This document shows, one piece after another, positions 8,102 through 18,045 of a stretch of DNA of 64,000 nt; the first letter of the stretch is position 1, and each line of letters starts with the position of its first letter. This DNA is from Desulfosoma sp. (lineage in GTDB: Bacteria > Desulfobacterota > Syntrophobacteria > Syntrophobacterales > DSM-9756), in contig JBBFKY010000007.1 in NCBI GenBank assembly GCA_037481875.1, forward strand, positions 1-64,000, given 5' to 3'. Both the position numbers and the translations under genes were made by a program. Under the pieces are notes generated by a model. The model was not told the DNA's origin, made no database searches, and worked only from the letters and a program-made list of their open reading frames with translations.

Positions 8102-9641
8102 CCGTGGTCTGGGGCCTTTGAGGACCCCTCATAACGAAGGTGACAGGAACAAGGGCGGCGGTCATCCAGGCAAAGATCCAAAAGGTGTCATTGAAAGCCA
8201 TCATGGCGGCTTGTCGCAGCGTTTCCCCATAAATACCCGCCATGGCAAGTTTACGATCGTAAAACGATGCCGAATCCCCACCCATCACGGTGAGCATTTT
8301 GTCCATGGCACGTCGAAATGGAAGATCAAAAGGCGTGAGGTGGTCCACGAGCATGTTTTGGTGCCATTGAGAGCGTTGGGACAACACGGTGGTGCTCACA
8401 GCCACACCGAAACTGCCTCCAAGATTACGTAACAAATTGAAGATTCCGGTCGCATTTCCCATGTGTTCTCGAGGAATATTCACATAAGTGGCGGCGGAAA
8501 GCGGCACAAAGAAAAGGCCCATTCCCAGGGCTTGAACAATACGGGGCCACGCTGCGGAAAAAAAGTCCGCCTGTAGGTTAAACCGGGACATGAGGGTCAG
8601 CGCCACAGCGGCCAGAATCAGTCCCAGAGCCAGCAAGCGCTTCGGAGGAACACCGCGTTTCATGAGAATTCCCGCGATAGGCATGACCATGAGGCTTGCC
8701 AGACCTCCCGGGCCAAGCACCAAGCCGGCCAACAGGGCCGTATAACCCATGAGATTTTGCAGATATAGAGGTAAAAGAACGATGCTTCCGAAAAGGCAAA
8801 AGTACCCGGTAAACATGATGATGTTTCCGGCGGCAAAGGTCCTGTCCTTAAAAACCCTTAAATTGACCACGGGATGAGAGGCACGAAGCTCCACGAAGAC
8901 GAAAGCTGTCAGCGTCACTACAGCCACGATGGATAAAGTGACGATGAAATTCGAAGCAAACCAGTCTTCCCTTTCACCCTTGTCCAGCACCACCTGAAGA
9001 GAAGCCAACCCCACAGTCAGAAGGGCCAAACCCCAGTGGTCGATACGGACGGTACGCGCTCGAATATATGGGGGATCCTGCACAAAGAGCATGGCCATAA
9101 AAACGGCCAGAACTCCCAAGGGCACATTGATGTAAAAAACCCAACGCCAAGACCAATTGTCCGTGATGAAACCTCCGAGCACAGGACCCAAAATGGGTGC
9201 AAACACCACTCCCATGCCGAAAACCGCCATCGCCACACCGTGTTCCCGAACGGGAAAGGTTTCCAACAAAATAGCCTGGGACAAAGGCTGAAGCCCGCCT
9301 CCTCCCAACCCTTGAAGCACTCGAGCCACCACAAGAACTTCCAGAGACGGTGCCGCACCACACAGCACGGAACTCACTGTGAAAACAACTATGGAAAATA
9401 ACAAATAATTACGCCGTCCAAAAAGACCGGCCAGCCATCCAGTGATAGGAATGATTACGGCGTTGGAAACCAGATAGGACGTCAGCACCCAGGTGACTTC
9501 ATCCAAACCCGCATTCAAGCTGCCCTGAATATGGGGCAAGGACACATTGACCACACTTGTGTCCATCACCTCAATGAAGGTGGGGATGATCACCGTAAGG
9601 GCAATGGCCCATTTGCGCCGATCCGGATTGGACGGGTTCAT
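8088..9641 (-). CDS. emrB: EmrB/QacA-type (DHA2) drug:proton antiporter
   Basis: The 517-residue product has about 14 hydrophobic segments, as expected for the DHA2 branch of the major facilitator superfamily. It opens with IALTVIIPTFIEVMDTSVVNVSLPHIQGSL, the typical first helix with the D(T/S)(S/T)VVNVALP-type motif. VLTSYLVSNAVIIPITGWLAGLFGRR and the GPVLGGFI motif of antiporters follow. Its start overlaps the stop of the fusion-protein gene by four bases (ATGA), so the two are translationally coupled. EmrAB pumps export hydrophobic toxic compounds across both membranes with a TolC-type channel, which is not encoded here. The substrate is unknown. Confidence 0.93.
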   Translation of the reverse strand: MNPSNPDRRKWAIALTVIIPTFIEVMDTSVVNVSLPHIQGSLNAGLDEVTWVLTSYLVSNAVIIPITGWLAGLFGRRNYLLFSIVVFTVSSVLCGAAPSLEVLVVARVLQGLGGGGLQPLSQAILLETFPVREHGVAMAVFGMGVVFAPILGPVLGGFITDNWSWRWVFYINVPLGVLAVFMAMLFVQDPPYIRARTVRIDHWGLALLTVGLASLQVVLDKGEREDWFASNFIVTLSIVAVVTLTAFVFVELRASHPVVNLRVFKDRTFAAGNIIMFTGYFCLFGSIVLLPLYLQNLMGYTALLAGLVLGPGGLASLMVMPIAGILMKRGVPPKRLLALGLILAAVALTLMSRFNLQADFFSAAWPRIVQALGMGLFFVPLSAATYVNIPREHMGNATGIFNLLRNLGGSFGVAVSTTVLSQRSQWHQNMLVDHLTPFDLPFRRAMDKMLTVMGGDSASFYDRKLAMAGIYGETLRQAAMMAFNDTFWIFAWMTAALVPVTFVMRGPQRPQTTVMEP

Positions 9642-10924
9642 CGGGATGCCTTTCGTTCAGGCAACCGCAACCGCGGGCCGTTCTGATCAGAAGTGTCCAC
9701 GGTGACTTTCAAAGAAAAACCAAGCCTTAGAGGATATTCCGGAGAAAAGGGATCGGTGAGTCGAATCTTGACCGGGACACGTTGCGTGATCTTGATCCAG
9801 TTGCCGGTGGCGTTTTCCGGTGGAAAAAGAGAAAAGGCCGCCCCGGTTCCAGCACGAATGCCTTCCACCGTCCCGGAAAATCTACGCCCCGGATAACAAT
9901 CGGCTCGAATGTAAACCGGCTGTCCGATACGAATGTTTTCCACCTGGGTTTCTTTAAAATTGGCTTCCACGTAAGCTTCCTGAAGCGGTACGACAGCGAG
10001 AAGGGGTTGGCCGGGAAGAATACGTTCTCCCAACTGAATCTTTTTCTGGGCCACGAAACCGGCGATAGGAGCGGTGATGCGACAGTAGGAAAGATTCAGT
10101 CGAGCCATGTCCCTTCGAGCTTCCAGTTCTTTGGCGTGGGCCGTCAGGGCTTTGAGACGTTCCTGTTCCACGTGCACCCTCAGGCGGCTTGCCTGAGCTT
10201 CCTGGAGACGGGCTTCCGCCATGGAAGCTTCCTTCTGTGCCGCCTGGAAAGAAGCTTCCACCGACCGAAGCCTCGCCTCCGAAGCTCCCACGGCCGCTTG
10301 AGCTTTGGTCATGGCCGTTTTCATACGGTCACGATCCCGCACCGAAGAGGCTCCTTGAGAAGCCAGGGCTTCATAGCGTTCCCAATCCCGTTTGGCATGC
10401 CGGAATTCGGCGAGCACGGCTTCATGTTCCTGAGTGGCTTCTGAGACCTTTTCTCGTACCGCTTGCACTTGAGCCTGAGCGGCGTTCCAAGTCGCCAGGG
10501 CGGCTGTGACCGCCGCCAGCGTGGTTTTTTCTACATAGTCCACGGTAACGCGCGCTGCTTGAATTTCCGCCTGCACTCGGTGCAAAGCCGCCTCCACTTC
10601 TTCCAATCGTGCCTGTTCATCCGCCGTGTCCAGCTCGATAAGGACCTGGCCCTGAAGGACAGCGTCATCGTTTTCCACGAAAACGGCCCTAATGGTTCCG
10701 GGAATCCGGGAAGAAATCGCGGCCGCATCGGCCATGACATAGGCATTGTCCGTAGTTTCCTTGTCCTTGAAAAAGATCCACCAGGAAAGCCCTCCGACCA
10801 CCAACCCGGCAAGAGCCACGCCGACAAAAGCCCTTTTGAGAGATTGCTTGTTGTTGCGAGGCGGTTTGCTGGACGAAGCCTCCGGAACGCTTTGCACCAC
10901 GTTTTCGGCCATAGCCTTTTCCAT
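9638..10924 (-). CDS. emrA: EmrA/HlyD-family membrane fusion protein
   Basis: This 428-residue product has one N-terminal membrane anchor (AFVGVALAGLVVGGLSWWIFF) and the EmrA-like TTDNAYVMADAAAISSRIPG stretch. A split lipoyl/barrel-sandwich half (VENDDAVLQGQVLIELD), a long periplasmic coiled-coil hairpin (about residues 100-270) and a second half (ITAPIAGFVAQKKIQLGE) follow. The start at 10924 follows GGAGG by seven bases. It should bridge the inner-membrane EmrB to an outer-membrane channel. It is the first gene of the pair; no regulator is adjacent, so control of the operon is not visible. Confidence 0.93.
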   Translation of the reverse strand: MEKAMAENVVQSVPEASSSKPPRNNKQSLKRAFVGVALAGLVVGGLSWWIFFKDKETTDNAYVMADAAAISSRIPGTIRAVFVENDDAVLQGQVLIELDTADEQARLEEVEAALHRVQAEIQAARVTVDYVEKTTLAAVTAALATWNAAQAQVQAVREKVSEATQEHEAVLAEFRHAKRDWERYEALASQGASSVRDRDRMKTAMTKAQAAVGASEARLRSVEASFQAAQKEASMAEARLQEAQASRLRVHVEQERLKALTAHAKELEARRDMARLNLSYCRITAPIAGFVAQKKIQLGERILPGQPLLAVVPLQEAYVEANFKETQVENIRIGQPVYIRADCYPGRRFSGTVEGIRAGTGAAFSLFPPENATGNWIKITQRVPVKIRLTDPFSPEYPLRLGFSLKVTVDTSDQNGPRLRLPERKASR

Positions 10925-11111
10925 GCGCCTCCGTTTTCTTCATGCCTATAACTTCAGGAACAAGTTTTTCAAAAAACCTGTCTTTCTCTTTGTGTATGGC
11001 GTGAGGCCATGGGCAACGTCAACGGTAAAAACCACTCCGCCCGGTCCAATGCCTTCCTCAGCAACGGTGACATCCAGCATAAAGCTCCCCATAAAGCCCC
11101 AAGCTTTTCCC

Positions 11112-11140
11112 TTGACAGAAGTTTCCCTTGCCCATTAGAG
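11112..11140 (+). promoter_or_regulatory. Possible sigma-70 promoter for glyQS
   Basis: A consensus -35 box TTGACA (11112-11117) is followed 16-17 bases later by ATTAGA/TTAGAG as a weak -10. It lies about 105 bases before glyQ. The rest of the 320-base gap between emrA and glyQ shows no gene; I see no T-box structure. Confidence 0.4.
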
Positions 11141-11244
11141 ATCGAAATTTACAGGGTTTTTTTGAATGAAAGATCCCCGGTTTAAGGGGCTTTGGGGGCC
11201 GAGAGTTTTGTCGCAGGGTCATCCTGCACCAAGAAGGAGTCGTC

Positions 11245-12129
11245 ATGACTTTTCAGGAACTCATTCATGCTCTAAACACGTTTTGGTCCGAAAGAGGGTG
11301 TGTCATTCAACAACCTTACGACTTGGAAGTGGGAGCGGGAACCTTCAATCCGGCCACCTTTCTTCGCGTTTTGGGACCGGAACCTTGGAAGGTGGCCTAT
11401 GTGGAACCATCACGACGTCCCACCGACGGTCGTTACGGAGAAAACCCCAACCGATTGCAGCATTATTACCAGTATCAGGTGATTCTCAAGCCATCTCCGC
11501 CCGACAGCCAGGAAATCTATCTGGAAAGCCTGAAAAGCTTCGGCATCGATCCCTTGGACCATGATATTCGTTTCGTGGAAGACGACTGGGAATCTCCTAC
11601 CTTGGGTGCTTCAGGACTGGGTTGGGAAGTCTGGCTGGACGGCATGGAGATCACCCAGTTCACCTATTTTCAACAGGCGGGAGGCATCAGCCTTTCTCCG
11701 GTGTGCGTGGAACTTACCTACGGTCTGGAACGTATCGCCATGTATCTACAGGGTGTGGACAACGTTTACGATCTGCGGTGGGCCGACAATGTGACTTACG
11801 GGGACGTGCATCACAAGGGCGAGGTGGAATGGTCCCATTACAATTTTGAAGAAGCGGATGTCTCCATGCTTCTGGAACTTTTCAACATGTACGAAAAAGA
11901 ATCCTTGCGCCTTTCAGACCGAGGCCTGGTGCTTCCCTGCTACGACTACTGCCTGAAATGTTCCCATGTGTTCAACTTGTTGGACGCGCGAGGGGCCATC
12001 AGCGTGACCGAACGCACCAATTATATCGCCCGCGTGCGCAACCTGGCCCGATTGGCCGCCCACGGTTATGCAGCTCAAAGGGAAGCCATGGGATATCCTT
12101 TGCTCAAAAAGAACGCTTTCAAGGACTGA
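11245..12129 (+). CDS. glyQ: Glycyl-tRNA synthetase alpha subunit
   Basis: The 294-residue product fits the bacterial alpha subunit (about 290-300). [36 protein letters not shown] is the diagnostic opening, followed by [20 protein letters not shown] (class II motif region) and [20 protein letters not shown]. With the beta subunit it forms the alpha2beta2 enzyme that charges tRNA-Gly, the alpha subunit holding the active site for glycine and ATP. The ATG follows AAGGAG. glyS begins 54 bases after the stop, so the two form an operon. Confidence 0.98.
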   Translation: MTFQELIHALNTFWSERGCVIQQPYDLEVGAGTFNPATFLRVLGPEPWKVAYVEPSRRPTDGRYGENPNRLQHYYQYQVILKPSPPDSQEIYLESLKSFGIDPLDHDIRFVEDDWESPTLGASGLGWEVWLDGMEITQFTYFQQAGGISLSPVCVELTYGLERIAMYLQGVDNVYDLRWADNVTYGDVHHKGEVEWSHYNFEEADVSMLLELFNMYEKESLRLSDRGLVLPCYDYCLKCSHVFNLLDARGAISVTERTNYIARVRNLARLAAHGYAAQREAMGYPLLKKNAFKD

Positions 12130-12183
12130 GAGATTCCCGGAAGGCGGCATCGATTTTCATTCCAGGAGAAGATGAGGGACCTT

Positions 12184-14256
12184 ATGGGACAAGAGTTTTA
12201 TTTGGAAATCGGCAGTGAAGAAATTCCGGCTGGTTATATCGTGCCGGCTTTGGAATCCATGGCCCAACAGATGGTGCGCTTTCTGGACGATCATCGTATT
12301 GGGCACGGAGAACCCGTAACCACGGGGACCCCGCGTCGGCTGTGTCTTTGGATTCCTGATGTGGCCGAAAGACAGGAACCCACGGTGGTGGAAATCATCG
12401 GGCCACCCAAATCCGTCGCCTTTGACGAACAAGGACGTCCTACGAAAGCCGCTGAAGGTTTTGCCAAAAATCAAGGGATCGATGTGACGCAATTGACCAT
12501 CAAGGCGACCCCCAAAGGGGAATATGTCACTTTAGTCAAGGAAGAAGCCGGAGGTCCCACAAAGGAACTACTGGAACGTATGCTTCCGGACTTTATCGCC
12601 CACATTCCTTTTCCCAAATCCATGCGTTGGGGCAATCTTTCCGTAACCTTCGCACGGCCGGTGCATTGGATCGTCTGTCTTTTAGGGAACGAAGTCCTGG
12701 ACTTTACGTACGGTGATGTACGGAGCGGACGTCTTTCCTTTGGGCATCGCTTTATGAGCCCCCAATGGCTGGAGGTGAAAAACTTTGCGGATCATCGAGA
12801 AAATCTTCGCCGAAACAAGGTCATATTGGACACGGCCGAACGCAAGCAACTCATCTTGGAAGGCATTCGAGAAAAGGCGGCTTCCATTGGCGGGCGGATT
12901 CTCGAGGATGAAGAGCTTTTGGATGAAGTCGCGCACCTTGTGGAATACCCCTACCCGCTTCTCGGATCCTTTGAAGAAAAATACCTGGCTTTGCCCCCGG
13001 AACTGCTCATTACCGTCATGAAGGAACATCAGCGCTACTTTGCGGTGGTGGATGACTTGGGAAAACTCAAACCGCATTTTGTCACGGTGGCCAACACCAT
13101 CCCTAGAGACGCGGATGTGGTAGCTGCAGGAAACGCCCGGGTGGTGCGGGCTCGACTTGAAGATGCGCGGTTCTATTACGAAGAAGATCAAAAAGTGAAG
13201 CTGGAAGATCGCGCCGAAGCCCTGAAATCGGTCGTGTTTCATGCCAAACTGGGCACCAGCTGGGAAAAGGTGGAACGGTTCACCCAGCTGGCCAAATGGC
13301 TCTGTGAAAGACTCTGCCCCGACTCCATGGATCATGTGCTCCGAGCCGCCTTACTGTGCAAAGCGGATCTGGTCAGCGGCATGGTGGGCGAATTTCCGGA
13401 ACTTCAAGGGGTTATGGGTCGAGCCTATGCTCGGCTACAGGGAGAACCGGAATCGGTGGCTCAGGCTATCTATGAGCATTACCTGCCCATTCGTGCGGGA
13501 GGACCACTGCCGGAAGGCATGGAAGGCACGGTGCTGAGTATTGCCGACAAAATCGACACCATTGTGGGCTGTTTCGGTGTGGGACTGTTGCCGACAGGAA
13601 CCGCCGACCCCTTTGCCCTGCGTCGTCAGACTCTGGGAATTTTACGTATCATCCTGGAAAAACAATTGCGTTTTTCTCTGGAAGAACTCATCGATCAGGC
13701 ACTGCCGCTTCTGCGGCCCAAGATGACTGAACCGGCCGAGACAGTCAAAAAAGGCGTGCTGGACTTTTTCCGCGGCCGTCTGCATCACCACTTGGTGACA
13801 CAGGAAGGCTACGCTTCGGATATCGTCGAAGCCGCCCTGGCCTCAGGGATCGCCTACCCCGTGGATGCGGTGCTTCGAGTCAAGGCCTTGGCGGATTTTA
13901 CACAGCGCGATGATTTCGAGGCTTTGATTTTGGCCTTCAAGCGTGTGGGGAACATCATCAAAGAAGGTGAACCGGAACCCGTACGCCCGGAACTGCTGAG
14001 GCTTCCTGCAGAACAAGCACTCTATGAAGCCTACGGTCGTGTGCAGACGGATGTGTTGGAAAAGATGGCCCGAGGTGACTACGCGGCCGCCCTGGAAAGT
14101 CTCACCGAGCTGCGTTCCCCCGTTGACACCTTTTTTGAAGCCGTCTTGGTCATGGATCCCGATCCAGTCGTGCGCCGCAATCGCTTGGCGCTTTTGACGG
14201 CTGTTCATGAATTGTTCAACCATATCGCCGACTTTAGAAAAATTCAGGCAGGATAA
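12184..14256 (+). CDS. glyS: Glycyl-tRNA synthetase beta subunit
   Basis: This 690-residue beta subunit provides tRNA binding. The N-terminal stretch EFYLEIGSEEIPAGYIVPAL is conserved in GlyS. MRWGNLSVTFARPVHWIVCLLG, KEHQRYFAVVD and the HD-like C-terminal part (ADKIDTIVGCFGVGLLPTGTADPFALRR) also fit. I place the start at 12184, which follows GAGGG at a normal distance and matches the usual N-terminus. An ATG four codons upstream (12172) has its AGGAG too close. Length and motifs are complete. Confidence 0.97.
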   Translation: MGQEFYLEIGSEEIPAGYIVPALESMAQQMVRFLDDHRIGHGEPVTTGTPRRLCLWIPDVAERQEPTVVEIIGPPKSVAFDEQGRPTKAAEGFAKNQGIDVTQLTIKATPKGEYVTLVKEEAGGPTKELLERMLPDFIAHIPFPKSMRWGNLSVTFARPVHWIVCLLGNEVLDFTYGDVRSGRLSFGHRFMSPQWLEVKNFADHRENLRRNKVILDTAERKQLILEGIREKAASIGGRILEDEELLDEVAHLVEYPYPLLGSFEEKYLALPPELLITVMKEHQRYFAVVDDLGKLKPHFVTVANTIPRDADVVAAGNARVVRARLEDARFYYEEDQKVKLEDRAEALKSVVFHAKLGTSWEKVERFTQLAKWLCERLCPDSMDHVLRAALLCKADLVSGMVGEFPELQGVMGRAYARLQGEPESVAQAIYEHYLPIRAGGPLPEGMEGTVLSIADKIDTIVGCFGVGLLPTGTADPFALRRQTLGILRIILEKQLRFSLEELIDQALPLLRPKMTEPAETVKKGVLDFFRGRLHHHLVTQEGYASDIVEAALASGIAYPVDAVLRVKALADFTQRDDFEALILAFKRVGNIIKEGEPEPVRPELLRLPAEQALYEAYGRVQTDVLEKMARGDYAAALESLTELRSPVDTFFEAVLVMDPDPVVRRNRLALLTAVHELFNHIADFRKIQAG

Positions 14257-14336
14257 GTGTATTCATGTCGGGCAACGGGGGGAGTTCTCCTGAAGCCTGT
14301 CCAAGCTCCAAGCATGAACTATTCCCGATGATGCCG

Positions 14337-14364
14337 GTAGGGGCACGGCGCGCCGTGCCCCTAC
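14337..14364. repeat. Family A repeat, perfect 28-base palindrome
   Basis: The two halves GTAGGGGCACGGCG and CGCCGTGCCCCTAC are exact reverse complements with no spacer. It lies between the ends of glyS and the convergent transporter gene, where it could also act as a bidirectional terminator. The closest copy in the window is at 50659. Confidence 0.85.
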
Positions 14365-14450
14365 ATCTGTAAAGTCGAATCATCTGAACGAATTTCTTGT
14401 GGCTTGAAGGAGCCGATGATGACGGCCGACGATATTCCTGCCACAACATT

Positions 14451-15644
14451 TCATGTCGGCGGCTTCCGCATATCCAGGACTTTTCTAATCCAGGGAAGGA
14501 GCAGAAGGCTGGCGACGAGTACCAAAACACCGCTGGCCACAAAGGTGCCTCGGTACCCTACCAGAGGAATCACGAGACCGGCCGCGTAATTGCCGGCGAA
14601 GACCCCCAAGGTTCTGACGGCGTACACGACGGCCGAATGGCCTCCCAGTCTTCCCTGAGGGAAAAAAGCCGCAGTCATGATTCCCATGGCCAAGATCACG
14701 GGAACATCCCCGGTGGTGTGCAACACACGCACGGCAATCATTTGAGGAAGCGTCTGCGCATAGGCGGTAAGCCCCTGAAACACGGATGAAACGACTAACC
14801 CCAGAGCCAAAAGCCGGACCACACTTTGACGCACGTCAAAATCTCGTCCGGTGACCGGAGCCATGGCCGCCATCCATAAACCCACCGCAAGATAGGTCCA
14901 ACCCACCTGGGTGCTGGTAAAGCCCAGATCGTGCCTCATGAGCAATGTATAGGACGTCTGTTCCACGCCGAAATGGGTGGCATAGACAAGCCAAACCACC
15001 AGAAAGGCCAAGGCCCTCGGTTGTTTCAAATCTTCACGGTAATCTCCAAGGTTGAATCGAATGGGGTCGCTGTCCTGTAGGGTGAGCACAAGGACGATGA
15101 GCAAGGCGGCTCCACCCAGGGCAAACCCCAGCATTCGCACATAATTGGCATCGCCCCACAGGCTGCCCGCCAAAAGAGGTCCCACGCCAAAGCCCAAGTA
15201 GCTGCCCATCTGATACAAGGCGATTTTTACGCCACGTTGGGCCGGAGAGACGACTTTGAGAAAGAGCGCCTGGAGCACGGTTTGAAAAATCGCCCAGGAA
15301 AGCCCTCCTAGAACGGCAAGGGTAAGAAACACATACCAGGATTCGGCTACACGAAGTCCAGCCAAATGGACAAAAAGAAGGACGGCTCCGCCCAGCAACA
15401 CCTTTTTGGGACTGACCCTGTCAGACAAAATGCCTAAGGGAATCATCAGAGCCAAGGCGGAGATGGAATAAAAACCCATGATCATGCCCACCATGGCATC
15501 GGAAAGGCCTCGGGACTTAAGATGCACGGGAAGAAAGGAAAACATCATCCAAAGCACCGCCGTGTACAGAAAGCCGCACAGAGGAAAGGTCACGAGACGT
15601 GCCGGAAAGGATAGAGCCATAGCGACCGCGGGGCCGGATTTCAT
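14451..15644 (-). CDS. MFS transporter
   Basis: The product has 397 residues and about 12 hydrophobic segments. It carries the MFS signature between helices 2 and 3 (MIPLGILSDRVSPKKVLLGG) and a central charged loop (LTLQDSDPIRFNLGDYREDLKQP). I use the ATG at 15644, which has AAGGAGG upstream although 12 bases away; a GTG at 15692 would add 16 residues but has no ribosome site. It is a single gene converging on glyS. Nothing in the sequence or its neighbours indicates the substrate. Confidence 0.88.
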   Translation of the reverse strand: MKSGPAVAMALSFPARLVTFPLCGFLYTAVLWMMFSFLPVHLKSRGLSDAMVGMIMGFYSISALALMIPLGILSDRVSPKKVLLGGAVLLFVHLAGLRVAESWYVFLTLAVLGGLSWAIFQTVLQALFLKVVSPAQRGVKIALYQMGSYLGFGVGPLLAGSLWGDANYVRMLGFALGGAALLIVLVLTLQDSDPIRFNLGDYREDLKQPRALAFLVVWLVYATHFGVEQTSYTLLMRHDLGFTSTQVGWTYLAVGLWMAAMAPVTGRDFDVRQSVVRLLALGLVVSSVFQGLTAYAQTLPQMIAVRVLHTTGDVPVILAMGIMTAAFFPQGRLGGHSAVVYAVRTLGVFAGNYAAGLVIPLVGYRGTFVASGVLVLVASLLLLPWIRKVLDMRKPPT

Positions 15645-15855
15645 GAATGCTTTCAGCCTCCTTGGAATCCATTTTTGATTCAGAGGAGGCACTCTACATC
15701 ATTCGCCAAGGGACGCAAGTTTCTTGAACGCTTCTTTGGATCGGGGGAATCAACGCTGGATGTTTTTCAAGGCTTCTGGCTTTGACACTTGGTTTCGATT
15801 CGGTTACGAGAGAGTGGCTTTAGAAAGATAGTTAGAATCTAGTGGAGAGAAAAAA

Positions 15856-16527
15856 ATGACCGAGAAAAGATTTTTCAAGATGTGGATCGCTTTTGGGCTT
15901 GCGGGTGTCCTGGCTTTGACATCCTGCGCGGGACCTCGAAACAGAACGGAACAGGGAGCGCTCATCGGCACAGGAGTGGGGGCCGCTACCGGAGCGGTTC
16001 TAGGCCAGGCCATCGGGAGGAACACAGAATCAACCCTCATAGGGGCCGCGGCCGGGGCCCTTGTGGGTGGGGTTGCGGGAGGCATGATCGGTAACTACAT
16101 GGACCGGCAGGAACAAGAAATGCGTCAGGCCTTGGCCGCTACGGAAGCAGCCAGCGTGCAGCGTTCTCAGGATGTTTTGGCTGTCACCTTTAAATCGGAC
16201 GTGCTCTTTGATTTCAACTCGTCGGTGCTGAAACCGGGGGCTTACAGCGAGATCGAGCGGGTCGCTCAAGTCCTGAATCGTTACCCGGAAACCCGTATTA
16301 TCGTAGAGGGGCATACGGATTCCATCGGATCCCTTCAATACAACCAGCAACTGTCCGAAAGGCGGGCTCAAAGTGTGAAAGACGCCTTAGTGAACCGTGG
16401 GGTGAATCCGGCTCGAATCGACACCATCGGATATGGGGAAACTCGACCGATCGCTTCCAACGAAACGGAAGCAGGCCGACAGTTGAACCGTCGCGTGACT
16501 ATTGTCATCACACCTGTGCAGGGCTGA
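15856..16527 (+). CDS. OmpA-family lipoprotein with glycine-zipper domain (YiaD-like)
   Basis: The 223-residue product starts with a lipoprotein signal; the lipobox LALTSC places the acylated cysteine at 24. Residues of about 35-80 form a glycine-zipper segment (GALIGTGVGAATGAVLGQAI, then GAAAGALVGGVAGGMIG). Residues of about 110-220 are an OmpA peptidoglycan-binding domain, with FDFNSSVLKPGA, VEGHTDSIGSLQYNQQLSERRA and YGETRPIASNETEAGRQLNRRV. It should tether the outer membrane to the cell wall. Its last 20 bases overlap the convergent methyltransferase gene. Confidence 0.95.
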   Translation: MTEKRFFKMWIAFGLAGVLALTSCAGPRNRTEQGALIGTGVGAATGAVLGQAIGRNTESTLIGAAAGALVGGVAGGMIGNYMDRQEQEMRQALAATEAASVQRSQDVLAVTFKSDVLFDFNSSVLKPGAYSEIERVAQVLNRYPETRIIVEGHTDSIGSLQYNQQLSERRAQSVKDALVNRGVNPARIDTIGYGETRPIASNETEAGRQLNRRVTIVITPVQG

Positions 16528-17983
16528 CAGCACGACGACGCCATTCGTATAGAGCGACAGCTGTGGCTGTGGCGGCGTTGAGGGATTCCGTACCCAGGGC
16601 CATGGGGATGGCCATCGCGTGCCGTCTCCATGGTTCCGGCAGTCCCGGACCTTCCAATCCGGCCAATAACCCAAAGGTTTCAGGAAAGCTCACTTCATGC
16701 ACGGGACGACCTTCCTGGGATAAAGCAATGATAGGCAACGTGGTGGGCAAGTCGGCCAGAGCCGGTCCGGAAAACAGCTGAAGACGAAAGACAGCTCCTG
16801 AAGAGGCCCGTATAGCTTTGGGATGGAAGGGATGGGCGCTTTCCTTGAGAAGAACCACCGCGGTGACACCAAAGGCTGCGGCGGAACGTAACACGGCCCC
16901 CACGTTTTCCGGGTCTTGGAACGGCACAAAAAGAGTACAACCCTTGTTCAAACCGTCGGCAGGCGTCCATGAAGGCATAGCCGGCACCCGTACACTCAGC
17001 AAAGGCTGGTCTGTGCCGAACAGATCCAAAACATCGAAAAGGGCCTTATCCAATTCCAACCAGGTCACATGCTCGCCACAGGTCGAAGGAGGGGGAGGGC
17101 CACCCTGGACCGAGATCCAGCCTTCAACCAGGTTCGGTTGAGACCCCAAAACATCCCGAACCACTTTGGGGCCGCTGACCAGGCAGATCCCTTCCTTTCG
17201 AATCCCTTTAGAGGTCAAAGCCCTCTGAAGCTTTTTGAAATCCGCATTGTCGAAACTGGTGATGGTCTTGTGACGTCCCGCAGCGGCCGCCGCCTTGCGA
17301 GCCACCACGGGCCGTTCACTAAGTCTTTTGAAAACCACTAAACGCCTTTGATGGGATGTTCCCGGAAGCACATAAGCCCTGTCTTCCAGCAAGGCGAAAC
17401 GTCCGGTAAAAAGCCTGAGCGCACGTTCCAGTTCTTCGTCGCAATGGGGCCCTTTCATAAAGAGAAGGTGTCCGCCTTGTTCCAGGCATCCTTCAATGCG
17501 CTCCATGGTTTCTTCCATGGATTCCACAGCGCGCGTGATCACGCCGCGCACAGGTCGATCGTAGGAGGGACCGATACGGCGCCCTTCAATCTGAACACCC
17601 TTCAGTTGCAAGGCCTCGCAGACCTCTTGCAAAAAACGCACGCGATGTTGCCGGCTTTCCGCCAACACCACCTGAAGGTCCGGATTGAAAATTTTTAATG
17701 GAATTCCCGGCATTCCCGGCCCTGTTCCCAAGTCCAGCAAAGGGGAAGGAAGGGGTCTTAGGATCCCCGGCAGAATAGAATCCACGTAAAGCTTTCGAAC
17801 CATGTTCTCGAAGTTGTGGACTCGAGTCAAATTGAGCTCCACATTGTGCTTCCTCAACCATTGATGGTATGTCCACAATTGATCAAGCTGTCGCGCGGTG
17901 GCCCGAACGCCGCTTTGTTCAAGAATAGCGGCCAGGCTCTGAGGGCTTGGGCTTAAAACATGCGAAGAAAGTCGTTTTACCAT
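16508..17983 (-). CDS. Fusion: RsmG 16S rRNA methyltransferase + SpoU/TrmH 2'-O-methyltransferase
   Basis: This is one continuous 491-residue frame. The first ~215 residues are RsmG-like: WLRKHNVELNLTRV, then the SAM-binding LLDLGTGPGMPGIPLKI and later ITRAVESMEE; RsmG makes m7G527 in 16S rRNA. The last ~250 residues are a SPOUT domain: an N-terminal RNA-binding part (LQRALTSKGIRKEGICLVSG), motif 1 DPENVGAVLRSAAAFGV, motif 2 LLAGLEGPGLP and motif 3 IPMALGTESLNAATATAVALYEW, including the SLN knot residues. The SpoU target cannot be told from sequence. I start at the ATG at 17983; an upstream GTG at 18013 is possible. No mnmG or parAB, the usual rsmG neighbours, is present. Confidence 0.9.
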   Translation of the reverse strand: MVKRLSSHVLSPSPQSLAAILEQSGVRATARQLDQLWTYHQWLRKHNVELNLTRVHNFENMVRKLYVDSILPGILRPLPSPLLDLGTGPGMPGIPLKIFNPDLQVVLAESRQHRVRFLQEVCEALQLKGVQIEGRRIGPSYDRPVRGVITRAVESMEETMERIEGCLEQGGHLLFMKGPHCDEELERALRLFTGRFALLEDRAYVLPGTSHQRRLVVFKRLSERPVVARKAAAAAGRHKTITSFDNADFKKLQRALTSKGIRKEGICLVSGPKVVRDVLGSQPNLVEGWISVQGGPPPPSTCGEHVTWLELDKALFDVLDLFGTDQPLLSVRVPAMPSWTPADGLNKGCTLFVPFQDPENVGAVLRSAAAFGVTAVVLLKESAHPFHPKAIRASSGAVFRLQLFSGPALADLPTTLPIIALSQEGRPVHEVSFPETFGLLAGLEGPGLPEPWRRHAMAIPMALGTESLNAATATAVALYEWRRRAVSPAQV

Positions 17984-18045
17984 GAAGGGACGATTGTTCC
18001 TTTCTTTATCCACGTCCGTTACGCTTATCCTCGGAGAAAGCCTTC

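Noticed and set aside
11245-11250. T-box riboswitch before glyQS
   Set aside because: No T-box sequence or specifier/antiterminator structure could be found in the 320-base leader region.
14337-14364. Simple terminator instead of repeat element
   Set aside because: It may terminate transcription, but the nearly identical copy at 50659 and the many relatives show it is a dispersed repeat; the terminator role is at most secondary.
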